Under the pieces are notes generated by a model. The model worked only from the letters and a program-made list of their open reading frames with translations, did not search any database and had not been told where the DNA came from. A DNA stretch of 64,000 nt, taken from contig NZ_CP028561.1 of NCBI RefSeq assembly GCF_002165255.2, forward strand, positions 2,170,001-2,234,000. The letters are read 5' to 3'. The stretch's first letter is position 1; the number at the start of each line of letters is the position of its first letter. The translations under genes were made by a program, and so were the position numbers. Source of the DNA: Acinetobacter sp. WCHA45 (GTDB lineage Bacteria; Pseudomonadota; Gammaproteobacteria; Pseudomonadales; Moraxellaceae). Below, one piece after another: positions 30,000-38,205 of the stretch.

Positions 30000-31271
30000 T
30001 TAGGCTAATTTCGCTTTAGATTTATGCTGTTCTACAGATAAATCTATTTGTTCGTTTGCAGCAGGCAAGACAACTTTAAAGATTGTGCCCTCACCCTCAT
30101 TCGAGCTAACACTAATTTCACCATGATTTAGATCAACGAACCGTTTGCACAATGATAACCCTAGACCCGCCCCTTTTTCACCCGCAGTACCTTTAAAACT
30201 GACCGTGATTCTCGGCTGAAATAGCGTTTCAATCTGCTCAAGAGTCATCCCTAAGCCAGTATCTTTAATATAAATTTCAACAAAGTTACCTTGAGTTTGA
30301 GCTTGAATGAAGACTTTTCCAGAACCATCAATATCAGTAAATTTCAGCGCATTGGATACTAAATTCTGAATCACGGAAGTGATCATATTCATATCAGCAT
30401 AAACTTTAAGATTTTCATCCACTTCATTAATCAACTGGATATTTTTCTTGATCGCCAGTGTTTTTAAGACATCCGTAACAATATTGGTAATCTGTCGTAG
30501 CTTAAAATTAATCGGGTGGTAAACAAAGCGCCCGCCTTCAGCCATCGACCAATTTAATAAACTTTCCAACAAGTTATAGGTCGACTGAGAAGTATCGTAA
30601 AGATAGTCCGCGATATTCTGAATGCTAGATTCATCTAAAGTGTCACGCTCTTTTGCCAATATTTCAGAGAAACCTAATAGACCATGAAAGGGTGCTCGTA
30701 GATCATGAGATATAATCGAAAAGAATTTAGTTTTACTAAAGTTTAATGCGGCTTCTTGCTCGTATAATTCTTTCAGTTGGTCATGATTGACCTTTAACTC
30801 CAGTTTCTGCATAAAACTCATACAGTGCTCTTGAAGTAATTGTTTTTGTAATTCGCTGAAGTCTTGTGCAACATCATCAAATAAAACCAGATATCCTAAT
30901 GATGTTTGATCTGGATGCCTTAAGTGTATTGCAATTGCAGTTTGTATTTTACGTTTAAATGGCGCTAGAAAGGCTAATAAACTCTGATATTGCGGGTGTT
31001 GTTGATCGATCAAATCACCATTTACAAACAGTGTATTTAGACTTTTACTAATTTTTGAAATATCAACTACGTGTAACTTTTCTGCGCAACAATGCCAAAG
31101 GTAGGGTTCTTGATGGAATGCGAGCAAAGCAGTATCGGCTTGCATCAATTTACGGTCGAACTGTAAAAATTGTTCAAGTAAATTTTGCTCAGAATTCAAA
31201 CCCAAAGAAAGCGAAATTTTACAAGCACTTAACTTATCGGCTTGCTGTAATTCTAATAGTTGAATAGCCAT
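30000..31271 (-). CDS. Soluble orphan sensor histidine kinase
   Basis: 423 aa with no transmembrane helix. Residues 1-170 look like a GAF-type sensor domain. A short coiled segment leads to the H-box FFSIISHDLRAPFHGLLGF, N-box NLVSNALKF, G1 DTGLGM and G2 GAGLGLSLCKRF. No response regulator lies beside it, so the partner is elsewhere. The cytoplasmic sensor suggests an internal signal, which cannot be identified here. Confidence 0.85.
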   Translation of the reverse strand: MAIQLLELQQADKLSACKISLSLGLNSEQNLLEQFLQFDRKLMQADTALLAFHQEPYLWHCCAEKLHVVDISKISKSLNTLFVNGDLIDQQHPQYQSLLAFLAPFKRKIQTAIAIHLRHPDQTSLGYLVLFDDVAQDFSELQKQLLQEHCMSFMQKLELKVNHDQLKELYEQEAALNFSKTKFFSIISHDLRAPFHGLLGFSEILAKERDTLDESSIQNIADYLYDTSQSTYNLLESLLNWSMAEGGRFVYHPINFKLRQITNIVTDVLKTLAIKKNIQLINEVDENLKVYADMNMITSVIQNLVSNALKFTDIDGSGKVFIQAQTQGNFVEIYIKDTGLGMTLEQIETLFQPRITVSFKGTAGEKGAGLGLSLCKRFVDLNHGEISVSSNEGEGTIFKVVLPAANEQIDLSVEQHKSKAKLA

Positions 31272-31744
31272 GCCCGCCTCTCGTGTATTATCGTTATACG
31301 GTTATTTACAAATCACTAAGAAAAATGTCAAAACCATCACCCACTATTAACAAAATTTAACATAAAAGGCAATTCATTCTTAAACCAATTCGCAACAAAA
31401 CGTGAACTTTCATGAAATTTAAACTTAAATTAATTCCGTAGGGAATCTAATTTTTGGAAATTTGTTGAACTTTCAAATCATCATATATCTCAATCAATGC
31501 ATCCACACTCAGAAATAATATTCCTGAAATAAAAGCAACTAAGATTCCAATAATAGGTGTGGCTACATTTCATATTAAAAGGAGCCAAGAATCAACATTA
31601 AACGCTTTAGAAACAATTATGATGTAAAATATTTAAATAATTCAAAATTATAAATGCTTTCAATATGAAGTCTAAGATTCAATTCTTTGTTCACCTTTAT
31701 TCTTGAAACATAATTTTTAATTAAAAACCATAAGTATTAAAAAA
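31272..31744. other. Gene-poor region between the histidine kinase and the island
   Basis: No full gene. The minus strand at 31447-31566 reads as about 39 codons with a hydrophobic stretch (PIIGILVAFISGILF) ending in a stop. It lacks a start and has an in-frame stop just upstream, so it may be the tail of a decayed membrane-protein gene. The rest is AT-rich and featureless apart from the hairpin at 31745-31773. Confidence 0.3.
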
Positions 31745-31773
31745 ACCCCAAGCCTTTAATACCAGCTTGGGGT
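31739..31773 (-). terminator. Original terminator of tRNA-Leu(CAA), now displaced by the island
   Basis: On the minus strand ACCCCAAGC / GCTTGGGGT forms a nine-pair stem around an 11-nt loop, followed by seven T. It lies immediately beyond the distal att copy, so before integration it would have followed the tRNA-Leu 3' end by about 10 bases. Confidence 0.7.
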
Positions 31774-31787
31774 CTTTGAATTTTGGT

Positions 31788-31803
31788 CCGAGGGTCGGAC
31801 TCG
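31788..31803. repeat. Distal attachment site copy (att)
   Basis: CCGAGGGTCGGACTCG, identical over 16 bp to 42774-42789 in the tRNA-Leu gene. Extending leftward, both sides read TGGTC, but the tRNA side has one extra C (TGGTCCCGAGG versus TGGTCCGAGG), so this copy has a one-base deletion in the acceptor-stem part. Confidence 0.88.
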
Positions 31804-31857
31804 GTCATATCAATAAGATACTGATATAAATAAATTATATTTGCATAGATAGAATTA

Positions 31858-31880
31858 TATCCTTAATCATATCCTTATTA
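31858..31880. repeat. Left integrase arm-type repeat
   Basis: TATCC, seven bases, then TATCCTTATTA. The same arrangement with the same spacing recurs at 42628-42650 at the other end. Shared paired repeats near both ends are expected of arm-binding sites for a lambda/P4-type integrase or its excisionase. Confidence 0.5.
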
Positions 31881-31881
31881 C

Positions 31882-32469
31882 TTATTCCTTAGCTACACGA
31901 TAAACTGTTGCAATTCCTACACTTACAGCCTTTGCAATTTCTTCTTTCGTCATGTCGCCTTTGCTTAATAATTGTTTGATGCGCTCATGTTTTGCTGTAT
32001 TGGCTTTCTTTCCAGTAGGTACATATCCTGAACGTGCCAAGCCTTGCTTAATTCTTTCCTTGCGTTTGTCATTATCTAGTTTTGCCATTGTTGCCAATAG
32101 ATCAATGAGCATGGCATTAATCACATTCAATATCTCGCCTGTCATTCCGCCATTGGTTGTATGTGTGGTCGGCAGATCAGCAACGATCAAACGTAAACCT
32201 TTAGCCTTGATCTTATCTTTTAGAATTGCGAAATCATCCTGTGATAGTCGGCTTAATCTATCCACGCTCTCTACTAGCAAGATGTCATCCTTGTTGGCTT
32301 CATTGAGTAGTCGGCTTAATTCTGGGCGCTCTAACTTTGTACCTGAATAGTTTTCTATGTATGTGCTGTATTGATCGCCATAGCTTTGGCTGAATTGGAT
32401 TAAATCATTTAATGCTCTTTCGGCATCTTGATCTTTGGTACTTGCTCTTACATAAATACGAATTGTCAT
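31882..32469 (-). CDS. Small serine recombinase (resolvase/invertase family)
   Basis: 195 aa. N-terminal catalytic domain with IRIYVRASTKDQ (nucleophile Ser in RAST), ENYSGTKLERPEL and DILLVESVDRLSR; a C-terminal helix-turn-helix (KGDMTKEEIAKAVSVGIATVYRV). The start at 32469 is chosen because AAGGACTGATAAT precedes it and the fold then begins with the expected beta strand; six extra codons are possible. It lies at the far end of the island from the tyrosine integrase. It may resolve multimers or invert a segment; candidate sites lie just upstream. Confidence 0.88.
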   Translation of the reverse strand: MTIRIYVRASTKDQDAERALNDLIQFSQSYGDQYSTYIENYSGTKLERPELSRLLNEANKDDILLVESVDRLSRLSQDDFAILKDKIKAKGLRLIVADLPTTHTTNGGMTGEILNVINAMLIDLLATMAKLDNDKRKERIKQGLARSGYVPTGKKANTAKHERIKQLLSKGDMTKEEIAKAVSVGIATVYRVAKE

Positions 32470-32516
32470 ATTATCAGTCCTTATCATATAACTATCACTT
32501 AATAAGGTTTATGATA

Positions 32517-32610
32517 AATCTATCATTTAGCTAAGTAAACAAGTTAAATGATAGATTGATGAATATAATTATCAATTTATCTTTTGGGTATAGTCTAATG
32601 ATAGATTGAA
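32517..32610. repeat. Triple ATGATAGATT repeat upstream of the serine recombinase (res-like)
   Basis: AATCTATCATTTA (32517-32529) and TAAATGATAGATT (32545-32557) form an exact 13-bp inverted repeat; a third copy with core ATGATAGATT lies at 32598-32607. The spacing suits a recombinase crossover site plus accessory sites, or an operator for the recombinase gene. Confidence 0.5.
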
Positions 32611-32646
32611 TTACTCTTTAAACTGGATCGAAAGTCAATGCGCAGA

Positions 32647-33132
32647 CTAATAAGGAAACCTATCTTGCTTAAACTCAACTTTATTCTTTTTTACATGCTT
32701 GAAGAACATATCAATCAATTCTAAAAAGTTCGATGTTGTATTTGAGTCAAACTTATATAGATACTCTCCATCTTTTTTATATTGAGTTGCATCAAGTACT
32801 TCAAAGTATTCTGACTTCGCATTCATTTTACGTTGAATACTTACTTTAATAATTAATCTTTTTGTGGAGCGTTCAGCAAGGTTGTATTCTTTCTCATTGC
32901 GTTTTTCAGTTATAGGATTAACTATTTGAATCGAAATATTTAATTCTTTGTACTTAAACAATAAAATATTTTCTTCTTTAATCTCATGATCGAAATCAGG
33001 ACAGATAGAAAGGAACTCTGTTGTAATCAAATACTTTAGATGATTTACATGTTCCTCCAATTGTCTAGCTTTCTCACTTTTATAGGCTTCAAATTCGTTT
33101 TGTTGCTCAATAAGTAATTGAAGTCCATCCAT
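32647..33132 (-). CDS. Hypothetical island protein with N-terminal coiled coil
   Basis: 161 aa from MDGLQLLIEQQNEFEAY. AAGAAGAG is eight bases upstream of this ATG; an upstream in-frame ATG at 33225 would add 31 residues but lacks a ribosome binding site. Residues 5-40 are rich in Gln, Glu and Lys and probably a coiled coil; the rest is a mixed alpha/beta region with many Lys and Asn. No family recognised. It lies between the serine recombinase and the iteron region. Confidence 0.6.
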   Translation of the reverse strand: MDGLQLLIEQQNEFEAYKSEKARQLEEHVNHLKYLITTEFLSICPDFDHEIKEENILLFKYKELNISIQIVNPITEKRNEKEYNLAERSTKRLIIKVSIQRKMNAKSEYFEVLDATQYKKDGEYLYKFDSNTTSNFLELIDMFFKHVKKNKVEFKQDRFPY

Positions 33133-33525
33133 ATCAAATGCTCTTCTTTGAAAATAAGGGATAATCATTAAGTATAGTCGATGAAGATTAATGCCGTAAC
33201 TGCCAATGCTCACTATTAAAACCACATTGATGGTTTTGCCGTGATGTTCCCTTTGGCAAGGGGAAATACTTTTCCAAAATTTTTGACTGACATGCAGTCA
33301 CCTAACCACTATCAAGATTCATTTGACTAGCTAGCCCAGCAATGGGGATATGGGGTCAAAAGTCGCTAACCTCACATATAAAAAGACCGTCCCCCCATGA
33401 AATTTTCTCTTGGTCAAAAGTCGTAGGGAGGGGGTATCATTTTGTGTTTCTTATTGGTGCAAAAAACTTAGTGACTCTAAAAAATGGTATGTTTTGCCAA
33501 TATATAAAATGATTAATTTTATGAA

Positions 33526-33565
33526 TGTTACAGGTGTTACATAGGTTACAAGACTGTTTTATATA
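33526..33565. repeat. 40-bp iteron, copy A
   Basis: Three GTTACA units (TGTTACAGGTGTTACA, then TAGGTTACAAGA) followed by TGTTTTATATA. 36 of 40 bases match copy B. An inverted relative lies about 7.5 kb away at 41078-41114. Confidence 0.8.
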
Positions 33566-33722
33566 TGTTTTTCCTTATTACTATATAGATATGTATGAAT
33601 ATCAATAACATATAAATTAACTTTTATTTAAATAATATTATATATATCAATACCTTAGTTTAGATAAATCTAATCAACCACAGCTATATTTATCCTGCCA
33701 CAGATATCTACCATTTTTAAGT

Positions 33723-33762
33723 GGTTACAAGTGTTACATGGGTTACAAGATTGTTTTATATA
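33723..33762. repeat. 40-bp iteron, copy B
   Basis: Same orientation as copy A, with four mismatches in 40. A single TGTAACA (reverse unit) follows at 33771-33777. Confidence 0.8.
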
Positions 33763-33794
33763 AATTTATCTGTAACACATTGAGGCTTTGAATC

Positions 33795-33812
33795 GTGTTA
33801 CATGGGTTACGA
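33795..33812. repeat. Partial iteron
   Basis: GTGTTACATGGGTTAC is identical to the middle 16 bases of copy B, then diverges. Confidence 0.65.
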
Positions 33813-33939
33813 TTTAGGATATGGGGGGCATGAAAAACATCTTAATTTGCCTTAAGTGGACACCGCCCTCCTTTCTCATTTGTAAAAAAAAGATCGTTTT
33901 AGATAAAAGTAAATAAAAATATGGAGTGAACTAGTAAAT

Positions 33940-34119
33940 ATGGATAAAAATTCAAGCCTTTTTAAGTCCGATCTACTCCAGTTAAAGACTACATTACAAA
34001 ACAGTGCCAAAATTTCGGAACAAGTAACCTCGCCCTTGCCACCTCACGGCACAAATTCACAATTAGATTGTTTTAGTTTACTTAGGCAAAACTATTGTAG
34101 TGCTGAAAAGCTTCCATAG
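33940..34119 (+). CDS. Possible 59-residue small ORF on the opposite strand
   Basis: ATG at 33940 opens 59 codons, beginning MDKNSSLFKSDLL. GGAG lies 13 bases upstream, which is far. The composition is protein-like, with an amphipathic first half and a Pro-rich middle, but no family is recognised. Its 3' end overlaps antisense the end of the TubC-like gene by 38 bp. It would be the only plus-strand gene in the island. Confidence 0.3.
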   Translation: MDKNSSLFKSDLLQLKTTLQNSAKISEQVTSPLPPHGTNSQLDCFSLLRQNYCSAEKLP

Positions 34120-34729
34120 CTGGATGGGTGAAATTAGGAAATAAATAGAATTTAAAATTGCTATCGTAATAAAAAATGTTCTGCTCAATTAGCACATTAA
34201 GAAAGTAGTGAGCTTGCTCTTGATTCACTAGGAATTTCTGTATTAGGTCTTGTCGCACATGCTCAGGCTTCACTAGAGCATTTTCTACAGGATTACTGAT
34301 CTTACGTAAGTTGCTACGGTGCCGCTCCAGTCGATCAAAATAGGTCTGTATAACTTCTTGCTTTATATCTTGGTCCAAGCTTTCGGCATTTGATGCAGTC
34401 GAATTGCTCAGTATTTCGATGATTTCTGCTTTAGACTGTTTTACTTTCTGTATTTCAATATCTGTGATGCGCTCTGCATGATGTAAACGCACGGTTTGGC
34501 TGTCTATTAGCTCTATTTCTGCACCCTCTTGCTGGATATGCTCCAATAGCTCATAACATGATTGAAGCCGTAAACGGCGTATTAGCTGTGGTTTGTATTT
34601 ACGTACAAGGTCTGTGCTTTGCTGGGGTATATCATCAGAATGATGTAAGCGTAAAGCTTGATTGTTGATTAGCTCAAGACTTGCGCCATAGTGCTGTAAA
34701 ACTTGGCTAATTAACTGTGCAATATTCAT
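34082..34729 (-). CDS. Tandem TubC-docking-like protein
   Basis: 215 aa. Two repeats of about 55 residues are visible: GASLELINNQALRLHHSDDI in the first and GAEIELIDSQTVRLHHAERI in the second, each followed by a Lys-rich helix (RKYKPQLIRRL and KQSKAEIIEIL). The layout strongly resembles the TubC N-terminal docking domain known from NRPS/PKS proteins and also seen in mobile-element proteins. The C-terminal third is a helical region without known motifs. It lies 59 bp after the helicase gene in the same direction, so it may work with the replication proteins. Confidence 0.65.
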   Translation of the reverse strand: MNIAQLISQVLQHYGASLELINNQALRLHHSDDIPQQSTDLVRKYKPQLIRRLRLQSCYELLEHIQQEGAEIELIDSQTVRLHHAERITDIEIQKVKQSKAEIIEILSNSTASNAESLDQDIKQEVIQTYFDRLERHRSNLRKISNPVENALVKPEHVRQDLIQKFLVNQEQAHYFLNVLIEQNIFYYDSNFKFYLFPNFTHPAMEAFQHYNSFA

Positions 34730-34788
34730 TATTGATCACCAATAAAAAGACTGCACGGCGTTAAACGCTCGTACAGCCTGTAATTGAG

Positions 34789-37326
34789 TTAAATATCAAT
34801 GGTTGTGCCTGTGTTTACGTCATCCGTATATGGATTGGTAGCTTTCTCAATGTCATAGCTAAACATTGAAGTGTTGAACACATATAGCCAAACTGGATTT
34901 TTACTTTCGGGGGTACGTTCCTGTTTGGTTGTTTTGCCATTAGCACAGTCTAACCAGCCATGTTTTTTAAGCACTTTCGCTACTTTCTTAGGATCAAAAC
35001 CTGTGCAAAGTTCCTGTTTAAATTGCTCTTTAAAGAACAAATAACGCAAGGTTTCACGCTGTTGGGCATTTACAACCTTATAGCCCACTCGATAAATGGT
35101 TTTTTCTCTAAAGCTCTTGGTATCGGTATTTGCATCATCGGCATGATCTGAATTGCCATAGCTTGCACGCTTATTTCCCTCAATTAAGGTATCAAAACGG
35201 CTATTTCCGTTCGCCTCAAAAAATGCTCTCACTTGCTGGAGTATTTGCCGATCTTCAAAATCTCCGACCATTTCAAAGCTGTTTAACCATGTTTTAAACA
35301 CGCTTTGCACAGCCTCTAAAGCTCTGCCTTTCTTCCAACCTGTGATATTGGCTTGTGTTGCAAGCTCACCAGCCACCGCAACAACGGCAAAACGTGAAGC
35401 CACTCGGGCAATATGCCCTTGTGCATTATCAGGAGTAATTTTTGCTTTATATTGTTGGTACAGTTTTAAAGCTGTTTCAGTCATTTGACCTTTATCATTG
35501 GTCAAATATTCAAGCCATGCTTTACCAGCCACACCATAAGCATTGATTGAGTTCTCATACAACATATTGGCTTGCTGTGAAGCATCAGGGGCAAAATCTA
35601 CAAGGTCAAATACACCATATTCACAAGCATCTAAGCTAATTTCAGGTAATCGAATTTCTTGCCCAAGTTTAGCCGTTTGTCCAATCTCGTTTAGAATCTC
35701 CTTAAACGTCTTTTCACCACTAGATAAGAATAAAACACGCCATTGCTGTGGGGCTTTGGTTATAGCTGTTCGTCCCATACGTGCTTTGCCTTGACCATTA
35801 GCAAGCATATACACGGTTTGCCCAATATCTTTGGCACTGGCTTCGCCAATCTCATCCAGCACTAAGAAGCCATCATTGTGCATAAAAGCGGTTTGCTCTA
35901 AGGCGTTCCCAGTAGATCGCCAAGTACGGTAATACTCTTTAGGGTGTCCCCATACACTACATGCAAGGTAAATAGCGGTACTTTTGCCTTTTGATGATGT
36001 TCCATTGATATGAAAACCACCACCTTGCTGGTTTAATGGCTCAAGCAATTGCCCAGCAAAGGCACACGCCACACTAAATACAAGCTTAGAATGGCTTTCT
36101 AGCAATAAACTTACGCCATTTTTCCATGCTTCCAATTCACCTTTGAATTGAAAACGGTTATCCAATCCATCGGTACGCTGATAAACAATTAATTCATCAT
36201 GTTTAGTGGCTGGATTGCTATGGGTTTCAGTCGGTAATACATAACGATGACCATGCCAGCCGACACTATCCACACATAAGGCAAATTTATCGACTGGATA
36301 GCTCATTAGGTAAATTTGAAAAAGCTCTCTGCCTCTGCGGTCAGGGGTAATAATCACACCTTGATTGGATAGGGCTTTTCGTGATTCCGTCCCATCACCT
36401 TGAAATAGCTCGTTCGGTACAGCCCAAGTGTGATGAATAAAAGCATCATCTTGCCACTGTAATAAACGCCCCCAGTTATTACTGGTGTTATCTCTTGTTT
36501 TAGCTGTTACTAAAATAGGACTAGAAATAAAGCGTTCCCGATACTCTCCATTTTTCTGCTTTTCAATATAGAACACGCCTTTATCATGAATTTCAAAGCT
36601 ACCGTTTTCCCACTCCATTGGCTCGGCTAACATACCATCAGGCAAATTATCACTAGGCAATGGTGGCTGATATTGTGCTGTAATTAAGGCTGTAATATCG
36701 CTTGCTGTCGTGGTTAGCCCTTGTTGCTTGCGTAGGTCTGCCCAATCCATTACATCGCCTTTTTCGGGCAAATTCAGCCCATCTAAAACGATATATCGAA
36801 CATCACAGCCCAATACATCAAGTTGCTGGGCAATTTCATTAAAAAACTTGGTCCCAGCCTTATCATTATCTGCCCATATGATAATTGAATGCTTCGCAAG
36901 TGGTTTTAAGTCGGTTTTTTCCGTGTTGCCACTGCCTCCGCATGTGGTCGCAGTTAAGCCCAATGAATTGATAAAGTCGGCTTTTTGTTCACCCTCAACG
37001 ATATAAATAGGCTGCTTTTCGGGGATATTTAGCACTTGTTCTAAGGCATATAAGGGCTTTTTACCTTGCCCTATTGGGTACAATTCCGTGAAATTAGGAT
37101 CACCAAATTTAAAACCACGTTCACCACTTGAGAATACACGTATCCATTTATCACCAGTATGGTGATTTTTGGCTCTCACTTTCCAATAAACAGGCATGCC
37201 GTGACCATTGGTATAGATGAATAGATACTCAAATTGATAACCGTTTTTAACCTCACGCTCTGCCAGCTTTTGAGCATGGATAAAAGCTTGTTCTTGGACT
37301 TCCTGATAATCTAAAAATTCAGTCAT
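34789..37326 (-). CDS. Toprim and DUF927 helicase, replication protein of the island
   Basis: 845 aa. Toprim-like half: YIVEGEQKAD (Glu 111) and IIIWADNDKAG (Asp 153/155), the catalytic acidic residues of DnaG-type primases. A DUF927 helicase/ATPase follows with Walker A GTSSKGKST (442-450) and Walker B DGFLVLDEIGEA (486-496). The C-terminal 150 residues may bind DNA. Its start overlaps the stop of the zinc-finger gene (ATGA), so together they form a split version of the P4 alpha-type primase-helicase. It would replicate the element from the iteron region. Confidence 0.87.
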   Translation of the reverse strand: MTEFLDYQEVQEQAFIHAQKLAEREVKNGYQFEYLFIYTNGHGMPVYWKVRAKNHHTGDKWIRVFSSGERGFKFGDPNFTELYPIGQGKKPLYALEQVLNIPEKQPIYIVEGEQKADFINSLGLTATTCGGSGNTEKTDLKPLAKHSIIIWADNDKAGTKFFNEIAQQLDVLGCDVRYIVLDGLNLPEKGDVMDWADLRKQQGLTTTASDITALITAQYQPPLPSDNLPDGMLAEPMEWENGSFEIHDKGVFYIEKQKNGEYRERFISSPILVTAKTRDNTSNNWGRLLQWQDDAFIHHTWAVPNELFQGDGTESRKALSNQGVIITPDRRGRELFQIYLMSYPVDKFALCVDSVGWHGHRYVLPTETHSNPATKHDELIVYQRTDGLDNRFQFKGELEAWKNGVSLLLESHSKLVFSVACAFAGQLLEPLNQQGGGFHINGTSSKGKSTAIYLACSVWGHPKEYYRTWRSTGNALEQTAFMHNDGFLVLDEIGEASAKDIGQTVYMLANGQGKARMGRTAITKAPQQWRVLFLSSGEKTFKEILNEIGQTAKLGQEIRLPEISLDACEYGVFDLVDFAPDASQQANMLYENSINAYGVAGKAWLEYLTNDKGQMTETALKLYQQYKAKITPDNAQGHIARVASRFAVVAVAGELATQANITGWKKGRALEAVQSVFKTWLNSFEMVGDFEDRQILQQVRAFFEANGNSRFDTLIEGNKRASYGNSDHADDANTDTKSFREKTIYRVGYKVVNAQQRETLRYLFFKEQFKQELCTGFDPKKVAKVLKKHGWLDCANGKTTKQERTPESKNPVWLYVFNTSMFSYDIEKATNPYTDDVNTGTTIDI

Positions 37327-37658
37327 TTGTCATTCTCCCATGTGCCCAAGTCTTTACACGCCTCGATAAAAGACTTGCCTGTAAGCAGTTGGTGAAATGC
37401 AATCAAATCACCGCCTTTGGCTTCGCAAGCCATACACTTGAAACAACCTTTACGGCTGTTTATGCGTAGGCTTGGGGTACTGTCATCATGAAAAGGACAA
37501 ATCATTTCTCGCCATTCGCCACGACCTTTGACGGCGTAGCCTCTAGCGGTTAAATATTCAATAGGATCAGGAAGTAATGCCCGATTTAAGCCAAATTTCT
37601 TTGGCTTATCGGTATTGGTGTTTCGGTATTTCCCTAGCGTAGGGTGCGCTTTTTTCAT
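37323..37658 (-). CDS. CHC2 zinc-finger primase fragment
   Basis: 111 aa. MICPFHDDSTPSLRIN and GCFKCMACEAKGG form the CHC2-type zinc-binding motif found at the N-terminus of DnaG primases, here as a stand-alone protein. It overlaps the Toprim/helicase gene by four bases (ATGA), giving translational coupling. The N-terminal 35 residues are basic, as in DNA-binding tails. Confidence 0.87.
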   Translation of the reverse strand: MKKAHPTLGKYRNTNTDKPKKFGLNRALLPDPIEYLTARGYAVKGRGEWREMICPFHDDSTPSLRINSRKGCFKCMACEAKGGDLIAFHQLLTGKSFIEACKDLGTWENDK

Positions 37659-37662
37659 AAGA

Positions 37663-38205
37663 CTACACCTCTACTTTAAAAATCGTAGGGTATAGCTCAC
37701 CTAAAACATCACATTCAGCGAAAATATCGGATTGTAATTGGATGGTCATGCGTTGGATTGCACTGATCATAAGTTGAATAGTGCTAAAACCCACCCCCGA
37801 AATTTTAAATGTTGCTGGATCAATCTGTAATGATTGATCACAAGCGATTTTGGCAAGATTTATCAAATGCTGTGCATCGACATCAAGTTTTTGAAAATCA
37901 TTCAGAATGGTGTGAATTAAAGCTGTTGGATTGTCATTTTCTGCAATATCACTAATAGCATCTGCTCGCTCATCTAATTGGATAATCCACGGATTAATAA
38001 TTTGAAGTGAAGCATATAAAACTGAATGTGCTTTTTTGATTTCATTTTTAAACTGGTGATTACTTTCACAGCCTATGGAATAGATCACAGCATCAAGTAA
38101 AGCCTGAATTTCCTTCAAGCAAAAGAAATAATCTTTAACTGGTTTATCCAGCTCTGAAAGGACCTGAAATATTTTGTTTTGAGTAGTAATGGTTTGATTA
38201 GGCAT
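37663..38205 (-). CDS. Hypothetical island protein of 180 aa
   Basis: Mostly helical, acidic protein with no signal peptide. AAGGAGCGCATAATC upstream is a strong ribosome binding site inside the preceding gene, which it overlaps by eight bases. It ends four bases before the zinc-finger primase gene. No family recognised; the operon position suggests replication control or regulation. Confidence 0.65.
   Translation of the reverse strand: MPNQTITTQNKIFQVLSELDKPVKDYFFCLKEIQALLDAVIYSIGCESNHQFKNEIKKAHSVLYASLQIINPWIIQLDERADAISDIAENDNPTALIHTILNDFQKLDVDAQHLINLAKIACDQSLQIDPATFKISGVGFSTIQLMISAIQRMTIQLQSDIFAECDVLGELYPTIFKVEV

Larger units (their letters stand above)
33133..33939. other. Long non-coding region with candidate replication origin
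   Basis: No convincing large ORF. It contains the 12-bp direct repeat GGTCAAAAGTCG (33354-33365 and 33412-33423) flanking C6 and G-rich runs, a TTCCC/GGGAA-type hairpin at about 33247-33265, an AT-rich stretch at 33566-33720, and GTTACA iterons at 33526-33812. The combination of iterons with an AT-rich segment upstream of primase/helicase genes is origin-like. Confidence 0.5.

Noticed and set aside
31447..31566. Short hydrophobic minus-strand frame as a gene
   Set aside because: No start codon and an in-frame stop immediately upstream; at best a remnant.
33526..33812. Repeats considered as a CRISPR array
   Set aside because: Only two full copies 157 bp apart with a third partial, no regular spacers and no cas genes; they fit iterons better.
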